From: Cruorifilaria tuberocauda
Taxonomy: Eukaryota > Nematoda > Chromadorea > Rhabditida > Onchocercidae
Length of the DNA: 64,000 bases
Reading direction: 5' to 3'
NCBI GenBank assembly: GCA_013365365.1
Contig: JABVXU010000023.1
Location: 301,729 to 365,728 of the forward strand
Shown here: piece by piece, positions 29,782 through 44,900 of the stretch
Position numbering within the stretch: position 1 is the first letter of the stretch
Layout: every line of letters begins with the position of its first letter
The notes under the pieces: model-generated
What the model saw: only the letters and a program-made list of their open reading frames with translations
Told to the model about the DNA's origin: nothing
Database searches by the model: none
Position numbers and translations under genes: made by a program

Positions 29782-32700
29782 ATGACTTCAAAAGGAAAGG
29801 AAATATATAATACTATAAAACGTTCCCTTGGTTCCCAATCATTTGGCATTGCTAGTTCATCGAATCATATGAATGGAGTTCGATATGCTGGTGGTACTTC
29901 ATCCAAATGGATACATCCACCTGGTTTGTCACTTATTGATTTGTAGTTTGATGAGATTTTCTGTAATTATCTATTATTCTAATCTTTCTTGTCTGAAAAT
30001 ATTTTATAAGGCAAGTTCTACCTTCTGTAGATGTATTATTAAATGGTCGTGTCGAATATTCCGTAAAAATGCTTGGCTTCGCGGAAGTATCTGAACCAAA
30101 AGGAACACACGTCATTCGGGATGCTATTCATGCTATACGGTTTCAATTGCAAGTAATAGTTTTATAAAACAATTTTTTTTCTTTTGTTTTTCACTGCTTT
30201 TGAGGACGTTTTAACTTTCCATCCTTTCAGAAACATTTTCAAAAAAGGAATGAAAACCATGGCGAAGTAATATTTTAGGTCTTACAACTAATATTATTGG
30301 CTGAACTGTATTTGTTCATACCCTTTCATAAGAATCAGACAAAAGAAAATACAGTGAGGATTGATACTGCTGAAATGAGCTTTGCTCTTTCTATGCTTCA
30401 TGTCGGAGTAGAATCTTTGAGTTTTGCTGCTTGAAGCCGAAATTCTAAATTCAAAAATCTGATATTGCATACTGCATTTTTTAAAATATTTTCAAAGTGA
30501 TTTAGGTAAGTCGAGGAGTTACGGGACATTCGGGAGCAAAGCTTAAAAAGGTGGATTTGCAAATCAATGTGGATGGTTTAACAGTTATCGAAACAAAAAC
30601 AAAAATGATTTTATTCAAATATCCCCTCCACCGAATCTCTTTTTGTGCTGATGACAAGCAGGTCTTTCTTTATATATAACTTTTTTTGTCCTTGCACAGC
30701 AATGAAGCGGTCATCGGAAATTGTTTTGATTTATGCATGAATTGTTCTGTTTCAAAAAATAGCTGCCATCGAGTAATCATTCTCAAATTGATGAATTAAA
30801 TGAAAATAGTCTGTTCCTATTTGATATCATTACATTTACATGTTATTTTACTGTGATAGACAATACATTTTCTGTTTTTCTTCTGTATGAAATAGGAATT
30901 GATGGTGGAAGTTGCAGGATAAGAGGGTCTTTTCATTTATCGCCAAGGCCGAATCCTCCACTAGACATGATTGCTTTGTTTTTCTAAGTGAAAAATTAGC
31001 AGAACAGATAACTCTCACTGTCGGGGAAGCTTTTGATCTTGCATATCAGGTAATATTATTTAATAATTTTAATTAGACTTTGAATAATTTAACAGTTATT
31101 TTATACGATGATTGCTGTTCTGTGAATCAAAGAAGTTATTTTAAGCTTTAAATGACCTATAATGTTTTGGTAAGGAATATTATCTAATGCTTTACAAATT
31201 ATAAATTTAATTTTATATTAAATTATACTAACACATGTTTGCTTTTCAGAAATTTTTGGAAAGAAATGGTCGGGATTTGGAAAATAAAAAACAGTTGATT
31301 ATGCTAAGGAAGCGAATAGCAGAGTTGGAACAGGAAAATAATGAACTTAAAGAAAGGCTTTATGCACAACAAAATCAGAAGGTTCTTTGTTCAGTCTTTA
31401 GTATAACGTTTCATTCTATTTTTATTCTAGAAGAACTGTATCAGACAGAGTTATAGGAAATTTTTTTCAGATCTTTTTTAAAATTAAGCATAAATGCTTT
31501 TGACTAATTCAATTAGTTGTTAGGATGATTCTGTGCCGCCTCTACCAACTTCACCGATGCCTCGTGAGCCACCACCAGGAATTGCACCAACTTTACTGAA
31601 TGATATAATACCGACAATTGTCCCACCACCAGCTGTCCCACGCAGACATCATACAAACGCTGTGAATACAAGCGATCATCCGAATACTGTGAATGTAACT
31701 GATCCCATTACAAATTTCCCACAGGTTCAATCTTATTCTTTTCCATTTTTAAAGCTCCGATGAACAGCTGATTGGACAAAGTATTGGTAGTATGAGCTTT
31801 GATTTGTTTAAAACGTTATTTGGCACATCTTCCATAATTGATCCACCATCATCAAAAAGCGCGTAAATGAAGGCTTTAACATTTTCGGGCTTTACATTAC
31901 TGGCAAAATTATATCATTTTATTACTTCGTACTTTTATTTTTGCGTTTTCCAACAACTTCATCAAACTTATTACTTAAATTAACATTGATTGTTTAGATA
32001 GTACAGATCTATAAGAGAAAAATAATATTTTTCAGTAAAGGATTCATTTCTCTCCCATTCTTTTCCGTTTTCTGTGGTATAATTGTGATGCATCATCCTG
32101 ATCAAAAAATTTGTTGACATTAGATTAAATAATTTCATTATAAATTATTAGGATAAAGAAAGTAGTTCCGGACTTTATGTTAAAAATTACTTAATGTAAA
32201 CTTTTATTGCTTAATTGTCTAATGAAACATTTTCTGATTTTGGAATTTTAAATCTTGTTTCCAATTGACATTTTGCTGCAATAGATAAAATTTTTAAGCG
32301 ATGTGCACTGTTTCTACTCTTTCTTAATCAAGATCTTCTTTAACGAAAAATTTGAAGATACTTATTCTAAGCAAAATAAAGAAGAGCCTATGAGTTAATG
32401 ACATTAGCATTCATGTTTCTTAATATTTTAGAGTTTCTGCTATCATTCATCACATAAAATAATTGGAAAGGTTTAGGTTGGAAGACGTCTAGAAAATTTG
32501 CAATTGGACAAAATGGAAGATTTATTCGATGACGAATTCGATCCACGAGCAGACGAAAGGAAAAAAACAGCAAGAGGAGAGAAAAAAGAGAAAGACAAAT
32601 TTGGCCTTGATCCCTTCGGGGATGATTTCATGAATGATGTTCTTGTATGTATTTTTGCATCTTCATTTCTTCATCCTTTTTCTCAACCATCGAAAGTAAT

Positions 32701-33380
32701 ATTACGTGAATGTTTAGCTTGTTGACATATTATTAACGGTTCCAATTTTCCACTTTTTTTTTTCAAAATTTTGAAGGAGTAAACAGTGGAATTTTTCTAT
32801 ATCTTTCCTTCGTTTTGTCAGAGTCTGGAGCGAAAGCCGGTTACCGATGCACCTTCTACTTCAGAACATGAACCAACACCAGAACAATTCGATGAGATGT
32901 TATCAATAGTAAGGATTTTGAATGTTTTTTAAAGTATAGGAGAAGCTGACTCGGCATTTTACATCGAATAATGGATTGATAGCAGTGATAAAAGAGGGGT
33001 TCCTTAAAATTACGGAAATTACCTTTTTATTGAAAATTATACAAGTTTATTTGTTACATGTTGAATAAGCCTCTTACAGCTGAATTTCCAAGCACAATAA
33101 TGATCTGAGATTTCCTAAGTTTTTTTAATAATACTGAAGTTCATGAGAAGAATATTTCTGAATATTTCGGAGTTATGCGTTTGTAAGTATTATTGCTTTT
33201 CAGGTGGACAAACGATTAACGGAGCTACGAGATGGATTTGCATCAGGAATTTTAGCAATGGGTGATACGGGTGATGCAGCGCGCGATCTGCACAATATTT
33301 ATAGTGTGCCAATTCAATCTCCAGAAGTAAATACAAGTGAAAAAAATCAAATACAAGCCACACAAAATGGTCACACTTAA
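29782..33380 (+). CDS. ced-6: CED-6/GULP engulfment adaptor with PTB domain, 10 coding exons
   Basis: Cytoplasmic adaptor that couples the CED-1/LRP1-type phagocytic receptor to engulfment of apoptotic cells. Exons 29782-29923, 30031-30152, 30231-30266, 30506-30661, 30918-31049, 31250-31381, 31524-31724, 32477-32644, 32822-32908 and 33204-33380 join in frame to 450 aa. The PTB domain (about residues 42-195) shows [37 protein letters not shown] and [13 protein letters not shown] Leu/Glu-rich coiled coil follows ([20 protein letters not shown]), as in CED-6 dimerisation. Next is a Pro-rich segment ([28 protein letters not shown]) suited to SH3 binding. The tail keeps the CED-6 motif [11 protein letters not shown]. 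An alternative last exon may exist at 31768-31869 (separate entry). The ATG at 29782 lies 7 bases after an acceptor. Confidence 0.95.
31768..31869 (+). other. Possible alternative terminal exon of ced-6
   Basis: If the 43 bases after exon 7 (31725-31767, starting GT and ending ACAG) are removed, the frame continues [19 protein letters not shown] and ends SSKSA followed by TAA. Alternatively, reading straight through gives [12 protein letters not shown] and a stop. The main product instead skips to 32477. This would give a short isoform without the FDPRAD tail. It rests only on splice-signal geometry. Confidence 0.35.
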
Positions 33381-33454
33381 GATTTGAATAAGTTTTTGCT
33401 TACTCCGAGAAATTAATGAAATTTTATCAAATAATTTAAAAAATTGAAGTAATT

Positions 33455-33460
33455 AATAAA
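33455..33460 (+). terminator. Poly(A) signal AATAAA of ced-6
   Basis: Canonical hexamer 75 bases beyond the ced-6 TAA. Confidence 0.5.
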
Positions 33461-34969
33461 TTTGTCGCGAACTAGACAATAGAAGACCTCACTTGCCGAG
33501 AAAGTAATAAGTGATCAATCTTGAAATAATATGTTCACAAAATCAGCATTGATGGTAAAACTGTATATACTTCTATTATTTTACAATTTCATAGCAGAGG
33601 AGCTGATGCAACACTAAAAGTTGTCATTTCTTAGTTTTTGGTGTATAGTCTTATGGGATTTTTGTGGTTGTTAAGCAATTTTATTTGGTATGATTTGAAT
33701 ATATTTCAAGAATATGATAGCTTGAAATCGTATCATTTTAAGCTGAAGTACGAAATTATGGTTGAAGTTTTATCATGATTGTAAACGCATGCATTGTCAA
33801 CAATTGTTTCAGAAGTTTTTGCTCGTGATTTCAAGCAGTTATAAATTACCGTTAATTTGAGCACAAATTTTGTAATTTCGGTAGTACTAACAATTAATTG
33901 CAATGCATGAATGTGATTTTTTCCGAATAATAATTGAAAGAAAAATGAATTGTTTTGTAAAATCTGGGAATCTGTCAATTTAATTCTCTATAATTGCTTT
34001 CCTCACACTTCACTTATTGTGTAAATTTTGTATCACTTTCATAGGAGATTTTATGCCTTAGATAATTTTTGTCTGCCTGCTTGTTTTCTTCATTTTTTCG
34101 TCGCCTGAGTTCATGAAGAAAAAAGCACTAGCAAATAATTTACTGTATAATATTTGTATGACCATAGCATTGAATAAAATATACTGTTACTGATTGTATA
34201 TTAGCTGTTTGACTAATACTCAATTTTACCGACTTCTCTTCAAAAAAAGAAATAATCTCATGCAATTAATATAACATAGGAACAAGAAATGTCGCATACG
34301 AATTATCCAGCACTGATATAACGCACAGTCACTCGATCACGGTAATCTGTCGAGGGTGTATAACATGATTCCTACTGTGATACGGCTATTTTCATTCCGA
34401 TCCATAGTATATTTAGTAAAATTTATTTCAATTTTGCATGCTTTTCTCCTGTCCTCTCTGAGAAATGTAAATGGTGTAGGGAGGTGTTGGAAATGAATAC
34501 TAAGGAGAGGGAGAAAAAGTAATGAATGAAAAAAGATGGAACTGAGAGTGGAAACCGTAGGAGTGAGAATCATTAGACAGATAAGAAAGAATTATTCCAA
34601 TTGTTTAGTTTCCAAATAGATCAGGTAATATTAGGTAGTTACTGTTAATTTGTGCATTCTCTTTGCTTTTTTGTTTAAATATTTATTTGTTTACTGATAT
34701 CTATATAGATTAATCACTTGTTTATTTAATGTTGATTGTACTTCATTTTTTCATTCATTTCTTTGTTCTATTTGCTTTTATTATTTATCTACTTCAAATA
34801 TTATTTTGTGTTCATGACAGTCTATCATAATTCAATCTAATTATTAACCAAAATTACATGCCTAATTTTCTTATAGTTCTCTGCAATATTATTCAAATCT
34901 CACTTTATTTACTATTTTTTGCTCTTCAAGTTTTCTGAAATAGCTTTACATGGCTTTTTTTAGTTTTTT

Positions 34970-35019
34970 AAATATCCTATGATATTAAAGATCTAAATAT
35001 CCTGTGATGTTAAAGATCT
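34970..35019 (+). repeat. Two tandem copies of a 25-base unit
   Basis: The units 34970-34994 and 34995-35019 both read AAATATCCT, then TGAT, and end TTAAAGATCT, with two A/G differences. They lie in the ssrp1 upstream region. Confidence 0.8.
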
Positions 35020-35178
35020 ATTTCAACTTTGAACTAAAGATTATTTGCGGTGTTTGCGTTACTTTTGCTTTTCATTATCTTCAATTATTATTTCAATTGA
35101 AAACTTCAACTTCGCTTGACTAATGCTTAATTTATATAATTTTTTTCAGTATTTTGCTAGTAATTTTCAATTCTTAAC

Positions 35179-38100
35179 ATGACAGAACTGGAATACAGCA
35201 ACATCTATCAGGAGTATTTTGGCACGATGGTAATAATTTTTCTTAATATTTTAATTTCGCGCATATATTGATTGCTGGAGAATATATGTAATAATTAGGA
35301 TAAGATAAATACTACGTATATGAGATAAATGATAACTTTATAGATGAAATGTGGAAGTGAAACTGTACATTGTAACGTAAATGGCTGAATTGTTTGAACC
35401 AAATAATGTAGTTTAAGATTTGATAAATTTTTGAATAGAGTCATTATAATAATTTTGATAAGAACTTTCCATATCAGTAATTTGTGTATATTTGCAAAAA
35501 CTTAAGTACATTTTGGAGTGTCGAAAGTTTGAAGAATTGAAATTTTAATGATTTCGCAAATCCATGAGTATTCATGAGACCCATGAGTTTAGTGGTTTTT
35601 TTTTCAGCATCATGGACGGATCAAATTTACTGATTCTCAAATAAACTTTAAAAATGTAAGAAATAACCGATTGCAAACGATTAATTCATCGGAAATAGAA
35701 AAGATAGATTGGATGCGGGTTGGGAATAAGCCTGCTGTACGAATATGCCTATCTTCCGGACTTCGTCATCGTTTTAGTGGATTTGCAGAAAAGGTTGCAA
35801 CAAGTTCTAATCCTTATGTATCAATCAGCGATTTCTATTTCTTTGATTTTTTAATTTGAATTTTTGTTTTATAGGACTTCGAAGAAATCAAAAAATTTGC
35901 TCTTGAGAAATGGAATGTTGGTATTAACCAGATTGAACAATGTATCAAAGGTTGGAATTATGGAAAAGCGGAAGTAAAAGGTGGTTTTGTTTCACCATTA
36001 AATGGGCTTTTTTTTTTGTTCCGTATATACTTTCTGAAATTATTTTTTGCTCTTCCTTGTGAATTTCGATAGCACATTTTTCAGTTCAACATTTCAATTT
36101 GACTCAAATTTATTGCAGGACAAGTGCTGGAATTTGAAGTGGATGATAAACCATGTTTTGAAATTCCACTTAGTACCGTAAGCAATTGTACGGCTGGAAA
36201 AAGTGAAGCAACTTTGGAATTCCATCAAAGTGATGATTGTCCCATATCACTGATGGAAATGCGTTTTCATATTCCAACAGATCCGGACGCTGATGAAGAT
36301 GTCGATCCAGTAGAAGTAGTTTTTCCTGCTTCATTTAGTCGAATGCATTTATATATTTTTGAGATTAAATTTGCCATTTAAAATTGTTCGGAATTTTATG
36401 TCCAGTTTCTTGCACAGTTAGATTTGTTTTTTGCATTCCTAGTAATTATTCCAGAAGAACGTAGCATTTTTGCAGGAATTCCGACGTGCTGTAATGCAAT
36501 ATGCTGGTATTGAAACGGAAACGGATCAACCGGTTGCGCTTCTGCAACAGATTCTCTGCACAACACCTCGGTAATGCAGTTTCATTTGCTTTTAAAGCTG
36601 TAAGAAGAATCAGACTGAAGTACCGTATTGTCGTATGAAACAAGTAAATGTAGTGAATATAGAATGTAGTAAATATAAAGGGAATCAAGTTCTGAGTTAA
36701 TTTTGGAATCTTCAATTAAAATCTTTTCAGTGGCCGATACGACATTAAAGTCTATCAAAATTATTTATCATTGCACGGTAAAACATATGATTACAAAATT
36801 CCGATTCGTACAATAATGAGGCTATTTTTATTGCCCCACAAAGATGGACGTCATATGTACTTTGTGGTAATTTTTCATTTCCTTCTCTTTTTCTAAGCAG
36901 AAATATCATTTCATATTAAATCGAGATAAAATATTCTATATTTGTATGTCAAAACAAATCATGTGTTTCAATTTTTATTCTTGGGTTTCAATTTTCACTT
37001 TTTAGATCAGCCTAAATCCGCCGATTCGTCAGGGTCAAACTCGATATCACTTTTTGGTCTTTGAATTCTCGAAAGATGAAGAGGTTGATCTGGACTTAGG
37101 CCTTACATCGTAAGCATTCCAATAGTCGAATGTGTTATTGACATGACATCTGTGCTTTCAAGAAGATTGTAGAAATGAAACTTATTGTTTTCAGGGAACA
37201 ACTAAAAGAGCAGTATAACGGTAAATTGGAAAAACGAATGAGTGGAACCGTTTTTGAAGTTGTGTCGAAAATATTTCGAGTTATGGTTGATATGAAAATT
37301 ACTGTTCCCGGGAGCTTTGTTGGGTATCCATATTATTATCTGTAGTTTGCAGTTTTATTGTATTCGAAAGAATGTTACATCATTTGCATTTTTATACAGG
37401 CATTCTGGAACTCCAGCAGTAATGTGTGCTCACAAGCAAGCTTCAGGCTTTTTATATCCATTGGAAAAAGGATTTGTTTATGTTCATAAGCCACCAATGT
37501 ATATTCGTTTCGAAGAGGTACTCGTAGTTATTTTATTTCAGTTTGAGTAGGTTCTGTCAAAAATGCATAAATTTCTGAACAAATTTGCGTTTTTGTGTTT
37601 GGGAAGTCAAATGAGGTAAAGTAACGTTTTAGAAGTAAATTATCAGTAATTTTTAGAGTGTTTAATGTGCATAAACTGCAGATTAGTTGCGTCAATTTTG
37701 CTCGATCTGATGTATCCACTCGTTCATTTGACTTTGAAATTGAAATGAAAGGCGGCAGTTTATTGATATTCAACAGTGTTGAAAAGTTCGTAATTTTAGT
37801 AGTTCTTTACTAGCCGTATATGTATTCATAATCTTAATTTTTGGTACTATTTCAGAGAAGAATATAATCGCCTGTTCGACTTTGTGAACAATAAACATTT
37901 GAGAATCAAAAACGCAAAACGATTGGTTTGTTATTGTTGAATAAGATCCAAAAATTCGTGGTTTTTTAGAATAATTCATTATCATTTAAAAGTTTGACAA
38001 AATTATTAAAGTTTGATGTGAATTATAGGATAAACCAACGTATACAGAAAATCTTGGTAGTGACGAAGAGTTGGATCCTTATAAAGAGACACTCAAGCAA

Positions 38101-39972
38101 GAAGCAAGAAATAAAGAAGCAGCAGAAAGTGATGATACCGACAGTGAAGATCGTCTGTGCCTTTATTTCTATAAATTTTCAGTTTTTAATAGAATAAAAG
38201 TTTATAGATGATTTGCTTGAAATTGTGTTTCAGTTAGTTACAATGTACATAGCTTTTAAAAATGATTCTGAAATAATGGCAACCATGCTAATTTATAGCA
38301 TTTAAATTAATCTATCATCTTTTTATAGCTTGTTTATCTCATCATCCATCTATTTACCTTTTTAGATGATTATGATCTAGAAGAAGATTTAAAAAAGAGG
38401 AAACGAAGCTCATCAGAAGGATCAGGAAGTGAACCAGATGAAGAGTATGATAGCGATGCTTCTCAGTCATCGGAGAACGGTTCCGGTGATCATAAAAGGA
38501 AGAAATCTCCTAAACTAAAGAAGAAGGTAGACATTAATCTTTCCAGCGTTCAGTAATTTAAAAGCAAATTAAATTCGTCGTTTAAGAAATCTCTTCATTC
38601 ATCAAAAATTTGCATTGGGACTAAATAAATATTTGGTCATTGCAAAGAACCTAAGTGGTATGGATAGAAGTGTAAAAAAATTTATTTTATCATATAATAT
38701 GATTGTTATGTGCACATCAGGATACGGAAAATTATATTCCATTTTTTGCCTTAATTGCATTCCACACCCTAACAGATAAATCGATATAAAGCACTTGGTT
38801 CAACTAACGAATTTGTAGGATTCATCGAGATCTGCGAAAACTACCAGGCGAGATAAAAAGAAAAAGGATCCAAATGCTCCGAAAAAGCCACAATCGGCAT
38901 ATTTCATTTGGTTTGGTGAAAACTACTCAAATTTTAAGAAAGAAGGAGTCTCTGTAACAGAAGCAGCTCAGAGGGCTGGCAAAATATGGAAAGAAATCGA
39001 CGAGGAAGTTAAAAAGGTTTCATAATTATCGAGATATTTGATAGATTAAAATTTTTGGAATGACTCATGTTTTCACTATTTCATAATTTAGGCTTTACTT
39101 TACTTTAGAAATATGAAGAAAGAGCGAAAGAAGATAAAGAAAGATATGCTCGCGAGATGCAAGAATACGTGCCAAATGCAGAATCTGCATCTTCAGCCGT
39201 ATCGACAAGTCTAACTAAAAAAGTTAAGAATCCAAAATCAGGGTAATATGAATCGCTTTTTTCGCTATAATTTTTATTTAAAAGTAGTGAAGCAGAGAGT
39301 TTGTGAGTTTTCTAGCTTTCAAATGCTCTTCCGCCACAAATTCTTGAATTTTGATGCTTAAGAGCTTTAAGATTAATTATTTAATTATTTTAATGTTGTA
39401 AAAATGAGTATCTTCTTATAGGGGTACATATTTTTGGTCTGTTTTTCTTTAAAATTAGATTTAGTTCGCCTGTTAAACTGCATTCAAAGCCGAAATCAAA
39501 GGAATATATTAGCGATACAGACAGTAGCAACGAGTCAGAAAAGGATAAAGGGCAAAAGGTTTGTTAGTACATATTGCTTCATGATTGGTATACATTTTAC
39601 TAAGATGGATAGGTAACCATTTTCAAACCGATGCTTAGGTAAAAATAAGGTGAGCAAGAAAAGTTAGCATTTACTTATATCCATTACTGGTAACTTAAGT
39701 GATGTATTGTGGAATAGGTTCAGTCGTTTGGATAAATAAGCATTTATTCAATTTTTGAACGAGTCAAGTAATTATTTAATTAGTTTCCAACTTCATTGTT
39801 AAAATTTCTCAAGAAATAAAGCTAAGGAATTCTATGCCTTCATTCCTACCATCTCTTGTAAGCAGTTGTAGAGTTTCTCAAGATAAAAAATGGAAAAAAA
39901 GTTAGTTAGTTTCAGGATTTCAAATCGGAAAGTGATGGGAGCAGTAATGAAGATGAAGATGAAGATTTATAA
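35179..39972 (+). CDS. ssrp1: FACT complex subunit SSRP1 (HMG-3/HMG-4 type), 17 exons
   Basis: Nuclear histone chaperone subunit that with SPT16 helps polymerases pass nucleosomes. Seventeen exons (35179-35229, 35608-35793, 35875-35980, 36119-36315, 36476-36570, 36731-36866, 37006-37109, 37195-37323, 37400-37517, 37682-37785, 37856-37925, 38029-38152, 38366-38526, 38819-39016, 39109-39242, 39459-39558, 39916-39972) join in frame to 689 aa. Features in order: N-terminal dimerisation/PH-like region ([14 protein letters not shown]), the SSRP1 core ([49 protein letters not shown]), [15 protein letters not shown] ending the second PH unit, an acidic/serine-rich linker ([19 protein letters not shown]), one HMG box ([17 protein letters not shown] through GKIWKEI, about residues 543-600), and an acidic end ([10 protein letters not shown]). 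All hallmarks are intact. C. elegans has two paralogues, so which one corresponds is open. Confidence 0.96.
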
Positions 39973-41515
<1,543 letters not shown>

Positions 41516-41959
41516 CGTTTAACCTATTGTTATAATGATTCCTGTTTTTGCAATGAAGCCTCTGGAAATAAACACTGTTTTTTAAAGTTTTACTTCGCTC
41601 ATCATTGTTGCATAAATACATATTTAGTGATCTTTCCCATGTTTTGTTCTCAAGTTTTTTTTTTTTGGTTTTGGAAGTTTCTTTTGTTGCTAATTCTGGC
41701 ATCCATATTTGATTAATTCTGAATAAGTTATTTTCATGGAATTATCGTATGAGATATGGTACGATTTAAATAGATATAGCATCGGATAAAACAAGTTGTG
41801 TTAAGATGTGGAATGAAGTCGTAGCGATAGGTGTGATCCAGATAAATATAGAGAAATAAAAAGTCATTAGCCTTGCATTATAGTCAGAGAGGTTCGTCTA
41901 TACTTATTATCGTACAGGAAGGATTGTGACGGATATTTCATGATCCGGATCCGGGAAAT
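41516..41959. other. Spacer between rps-28 and elp2
   Basis: 445 bases with the rps-28 poly(A) signal near its start and an acceptor-like CGTACAG ending at 41917, 42 bases before the elp2 ATG. The minus-strand open frame 41430-41702 overlaps the rps-28 exon and is judged a shadow. Confidence 0.5.
41567..41572 (+). terminator. Poly(A) signal AATAAA of rps-28
   Basis: Canonical hexamer 52 bases after the rps-28 TAA. Confidence 0.6.
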
Positions 41960-44900
41960 ATGAACTGCTCGCAGAAAGCGAATGTAATTGATGAGGAGGT
42001 ATCAGAATGCCGAATCGACATAACGTTTATGGGCAGTGGATGCCAGAAATGTAGTAAGTGCTTAGCGTGGTCTAAAGTTGTCAATGTGGTGGTGTTCGCT
42101 TCTGCAGGAAATATTTGTTTTGTGGTTCCAAAGGTAGTGATATATGTTTTTGCCTTTTTTGTGTCTTTCTTGACTCGATAAAAGAACGGTCCATCCTAAG
42201 ATTTCCCCACTTTTTGAAAAAACTTTCTACGAATTGCTCCTCCTCTTTTATATTTTGTGCTGATCGCTGCTAGCATAAAAGGATGATTTTCAATTTAGAA
42301 AGTAGATAATAACTCAACCACTGTCAAGTTTAGAAAGGCACATTTAGACAATTATCGCTTCGAATAAATCTTTTAAAATTAGTGATTATGTTGTTGCGTA
42401 TAAGTTACCAATAATAATTGAGTAGATCTTCACTTAATAATATTTCTGGTTTTGGCCAGAAGACAGTTTTATAATAATATTAGTTCTTAAGGAGGAAGAG
42501 AGATTTTGGTGCTAAGTAGCATATTCTACGAATGTAACCTTAATTTTAGGTAAATATCGGTGGGTAAGTTGTTAGCTTATAAACAGTATTAGTCCTTAGG
42601 CAGTATTTGCTAATATCAGTTTTTACTCGTATCTTTAATATTTATTATTAATTCATTTCGATACAGATTCTTTCAAGTGAACGCATATTGCATAAAGAAA
42701 GATTTGTTTTTCAGCAAAATAATCAGTGTGTGGCTATAGAAAGTGCAGTGAAGGCGCATCGTTCTCCAATAACTTGTTTGAAATTCGTTTCATGGTATCA
42801 TTGTAACGGCAGGTTTTTTGATTTTCACTTGCAAATTGAAAATTTAATTCAAATTATTAACGACAAATGCTTGAATTGTTCGTAGGTTTAATTTAAATAT
42901 TTTTTTTTTTAATTGTTTTATTCATTTGCGAATTCAAAAATGTGTGATTCGAAAAACTGGAATATCAGGCAATTGTGTTTATGATGTCATTTTAATTCAT
43001 TCATTGACCTAATTAATTCTTCTTTATGAAAACATTCAATAAATATTTGACCAGTACGAATAAAGAATTTTTAGATTTTGATTTGGATTATCTCATAACA
43101 GGGGCGGCAGATGGAACTGTTCGTCTATGGGCGGTACAAATATCAGGCGGGATAGTTGTTGCGAAATTAATCAGTAATATTGGTACGGTATGAATTTCTT
43201 TTCAAAATTTTTTTTACAGTTTTCATTATAAAAAATTACGGAGTCTTTCCATTAATAAATGTTAACGTCTGTAATTATTTTTTAATTTTTTAGAAGATGT
43301 GAAAATTGTTTTAAAACTTTAGGAAATGCGACAGAAAGACGTTCTGTAAATTGTTGTGCCGGTTCAGTACTTAGCGAAGTAAATGAAGATATTATTATCG
43401 CGACTTATGCTATTCCTGATGGTTCATTAGTTGCTGAGCAAATTACTGTCAATAGGATATCTTTGGAAGAAACAAGGAAGCAAAGCTATGACAAAATCAT
43501 ATTTCAACCTGCTTTTGTCATTTCTGTTGCTGTTCATATCATATCAAATGGTATTTTTTTGCTTGATTATTTTGCCCTTCAAATATTTTATTGTAACCAT
43601 AAGTGATTTTGCAGACAATATATTATTCATTTTGGGGACAACAAGCAATAATGTTGAAGTAATTTGTGCCAGGTTCGCCTATATTGTAAGTTTTTCTTCA
43701 TTTTCGTACATTATCACTGAATTTTTTAATATTTAATTCAGATTAGTTAACGTTAATATATTTGTGTCTAACATGGTTTTTATCTTTTAGTCCCCACTGT
43801 TACAAAGAGCCGTGACTCTTCAAGGACATACTGATTGGATTTGTAGCATCGATATACGTGGTAAGTTTTTCCTTATGAAGAAAGAAATAATTACACTGAT
43901 CGAAGTAAAATTAAAACTATTTTTTGTGTATTTTATTGTTTTATATTTATGGGGGATAATCAAGGATATCAGTCAGCGATGTGATGGAGGGACTTGAAAT
44001 TCGAAGATTTTATGTTTTGATAGGTTGTGTGCTTACTATTTATAATTGTGCAAATATGTTTCTATGATAATAATCTTGTAGAATTGTCAGAAAGAAAGAC
44101 GCAACTGATAAAGTTAGTATTGTTTATGATTTGCTTCCCTTAGATTTAGTTTAGAGATTCATCTTCCTCTATTTTATTTAATTCTTTTCAAAAAACAAAA
44201 TAGAATTTTTCCTTTTTTTTTATTTTTCAGCATACGAAAATGATATTTGGGTAGCGAGTAGCGGACAGGAAAATATCCGCCTTTGGCGTTTTGATCTATT
44301 GCAAAGCAATGAAGTGTGTACTAATAATGATCCTCAATTAAAAGCTCAGTTTACATTATTTGATGAAGAAACTAAAGGTCTTTTCGTTTTTAATGGTTAT
44401 AAAAGCAGTTGATTTTTTGTTTCTTTTGTTTTTTAAATATCGTCTTGAGTATCAAGTATAGAACTGTCGCATAATCAATATAGAAAAATGATTAGTAAAA
44501 TCCCAGACAATTTTTGATTGGTGGAGAAACTTAATTGGACTTGTAAACATCCTAAAGTATTATAGTAAAGATATAAAAAATTATTAATGATGAGGGAATG
44601 TCGAGCAATAAAAAAAATCATTAAAAAATTATATTTGCATTTTCAGCTGTTACTTGCACGATAAACGTCACCCTTGAAGGTGTTTTGAACGCTCATGATG
44701 ATTGGATCCATTCAGTGGAATGGCATTCTACCAAGTTGCAGCTATTAAGTGCATCAAATGATAAAACAATAATCATATGGGAACCATCCGAAGATGCTGC
44801 TGGATTGTGGTTCGATTCTGTATGTTAATTTTATATAAGAGTGATTTCGTAAATTCAAATGTTATTTTATCTAATGAATGCAATTATTTACATATGATGC

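Larger units (their letters stand above)
33381..35178. other. Intergenic region ced-6 to ssrp1
   Basis: About 1.8 kb, AT-rich. AATAAA at 33455-33460, 75 bases after the ced-6 stop, is a plausible poly(A) signal. A 25-base near-perfect tandem duplication lies at 34970-35019. A TTTTTTTCAG acceptor about 28 bases before the ssrp1 ATG fits trans-splicing. I see no gene. Confidence 0.5.
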
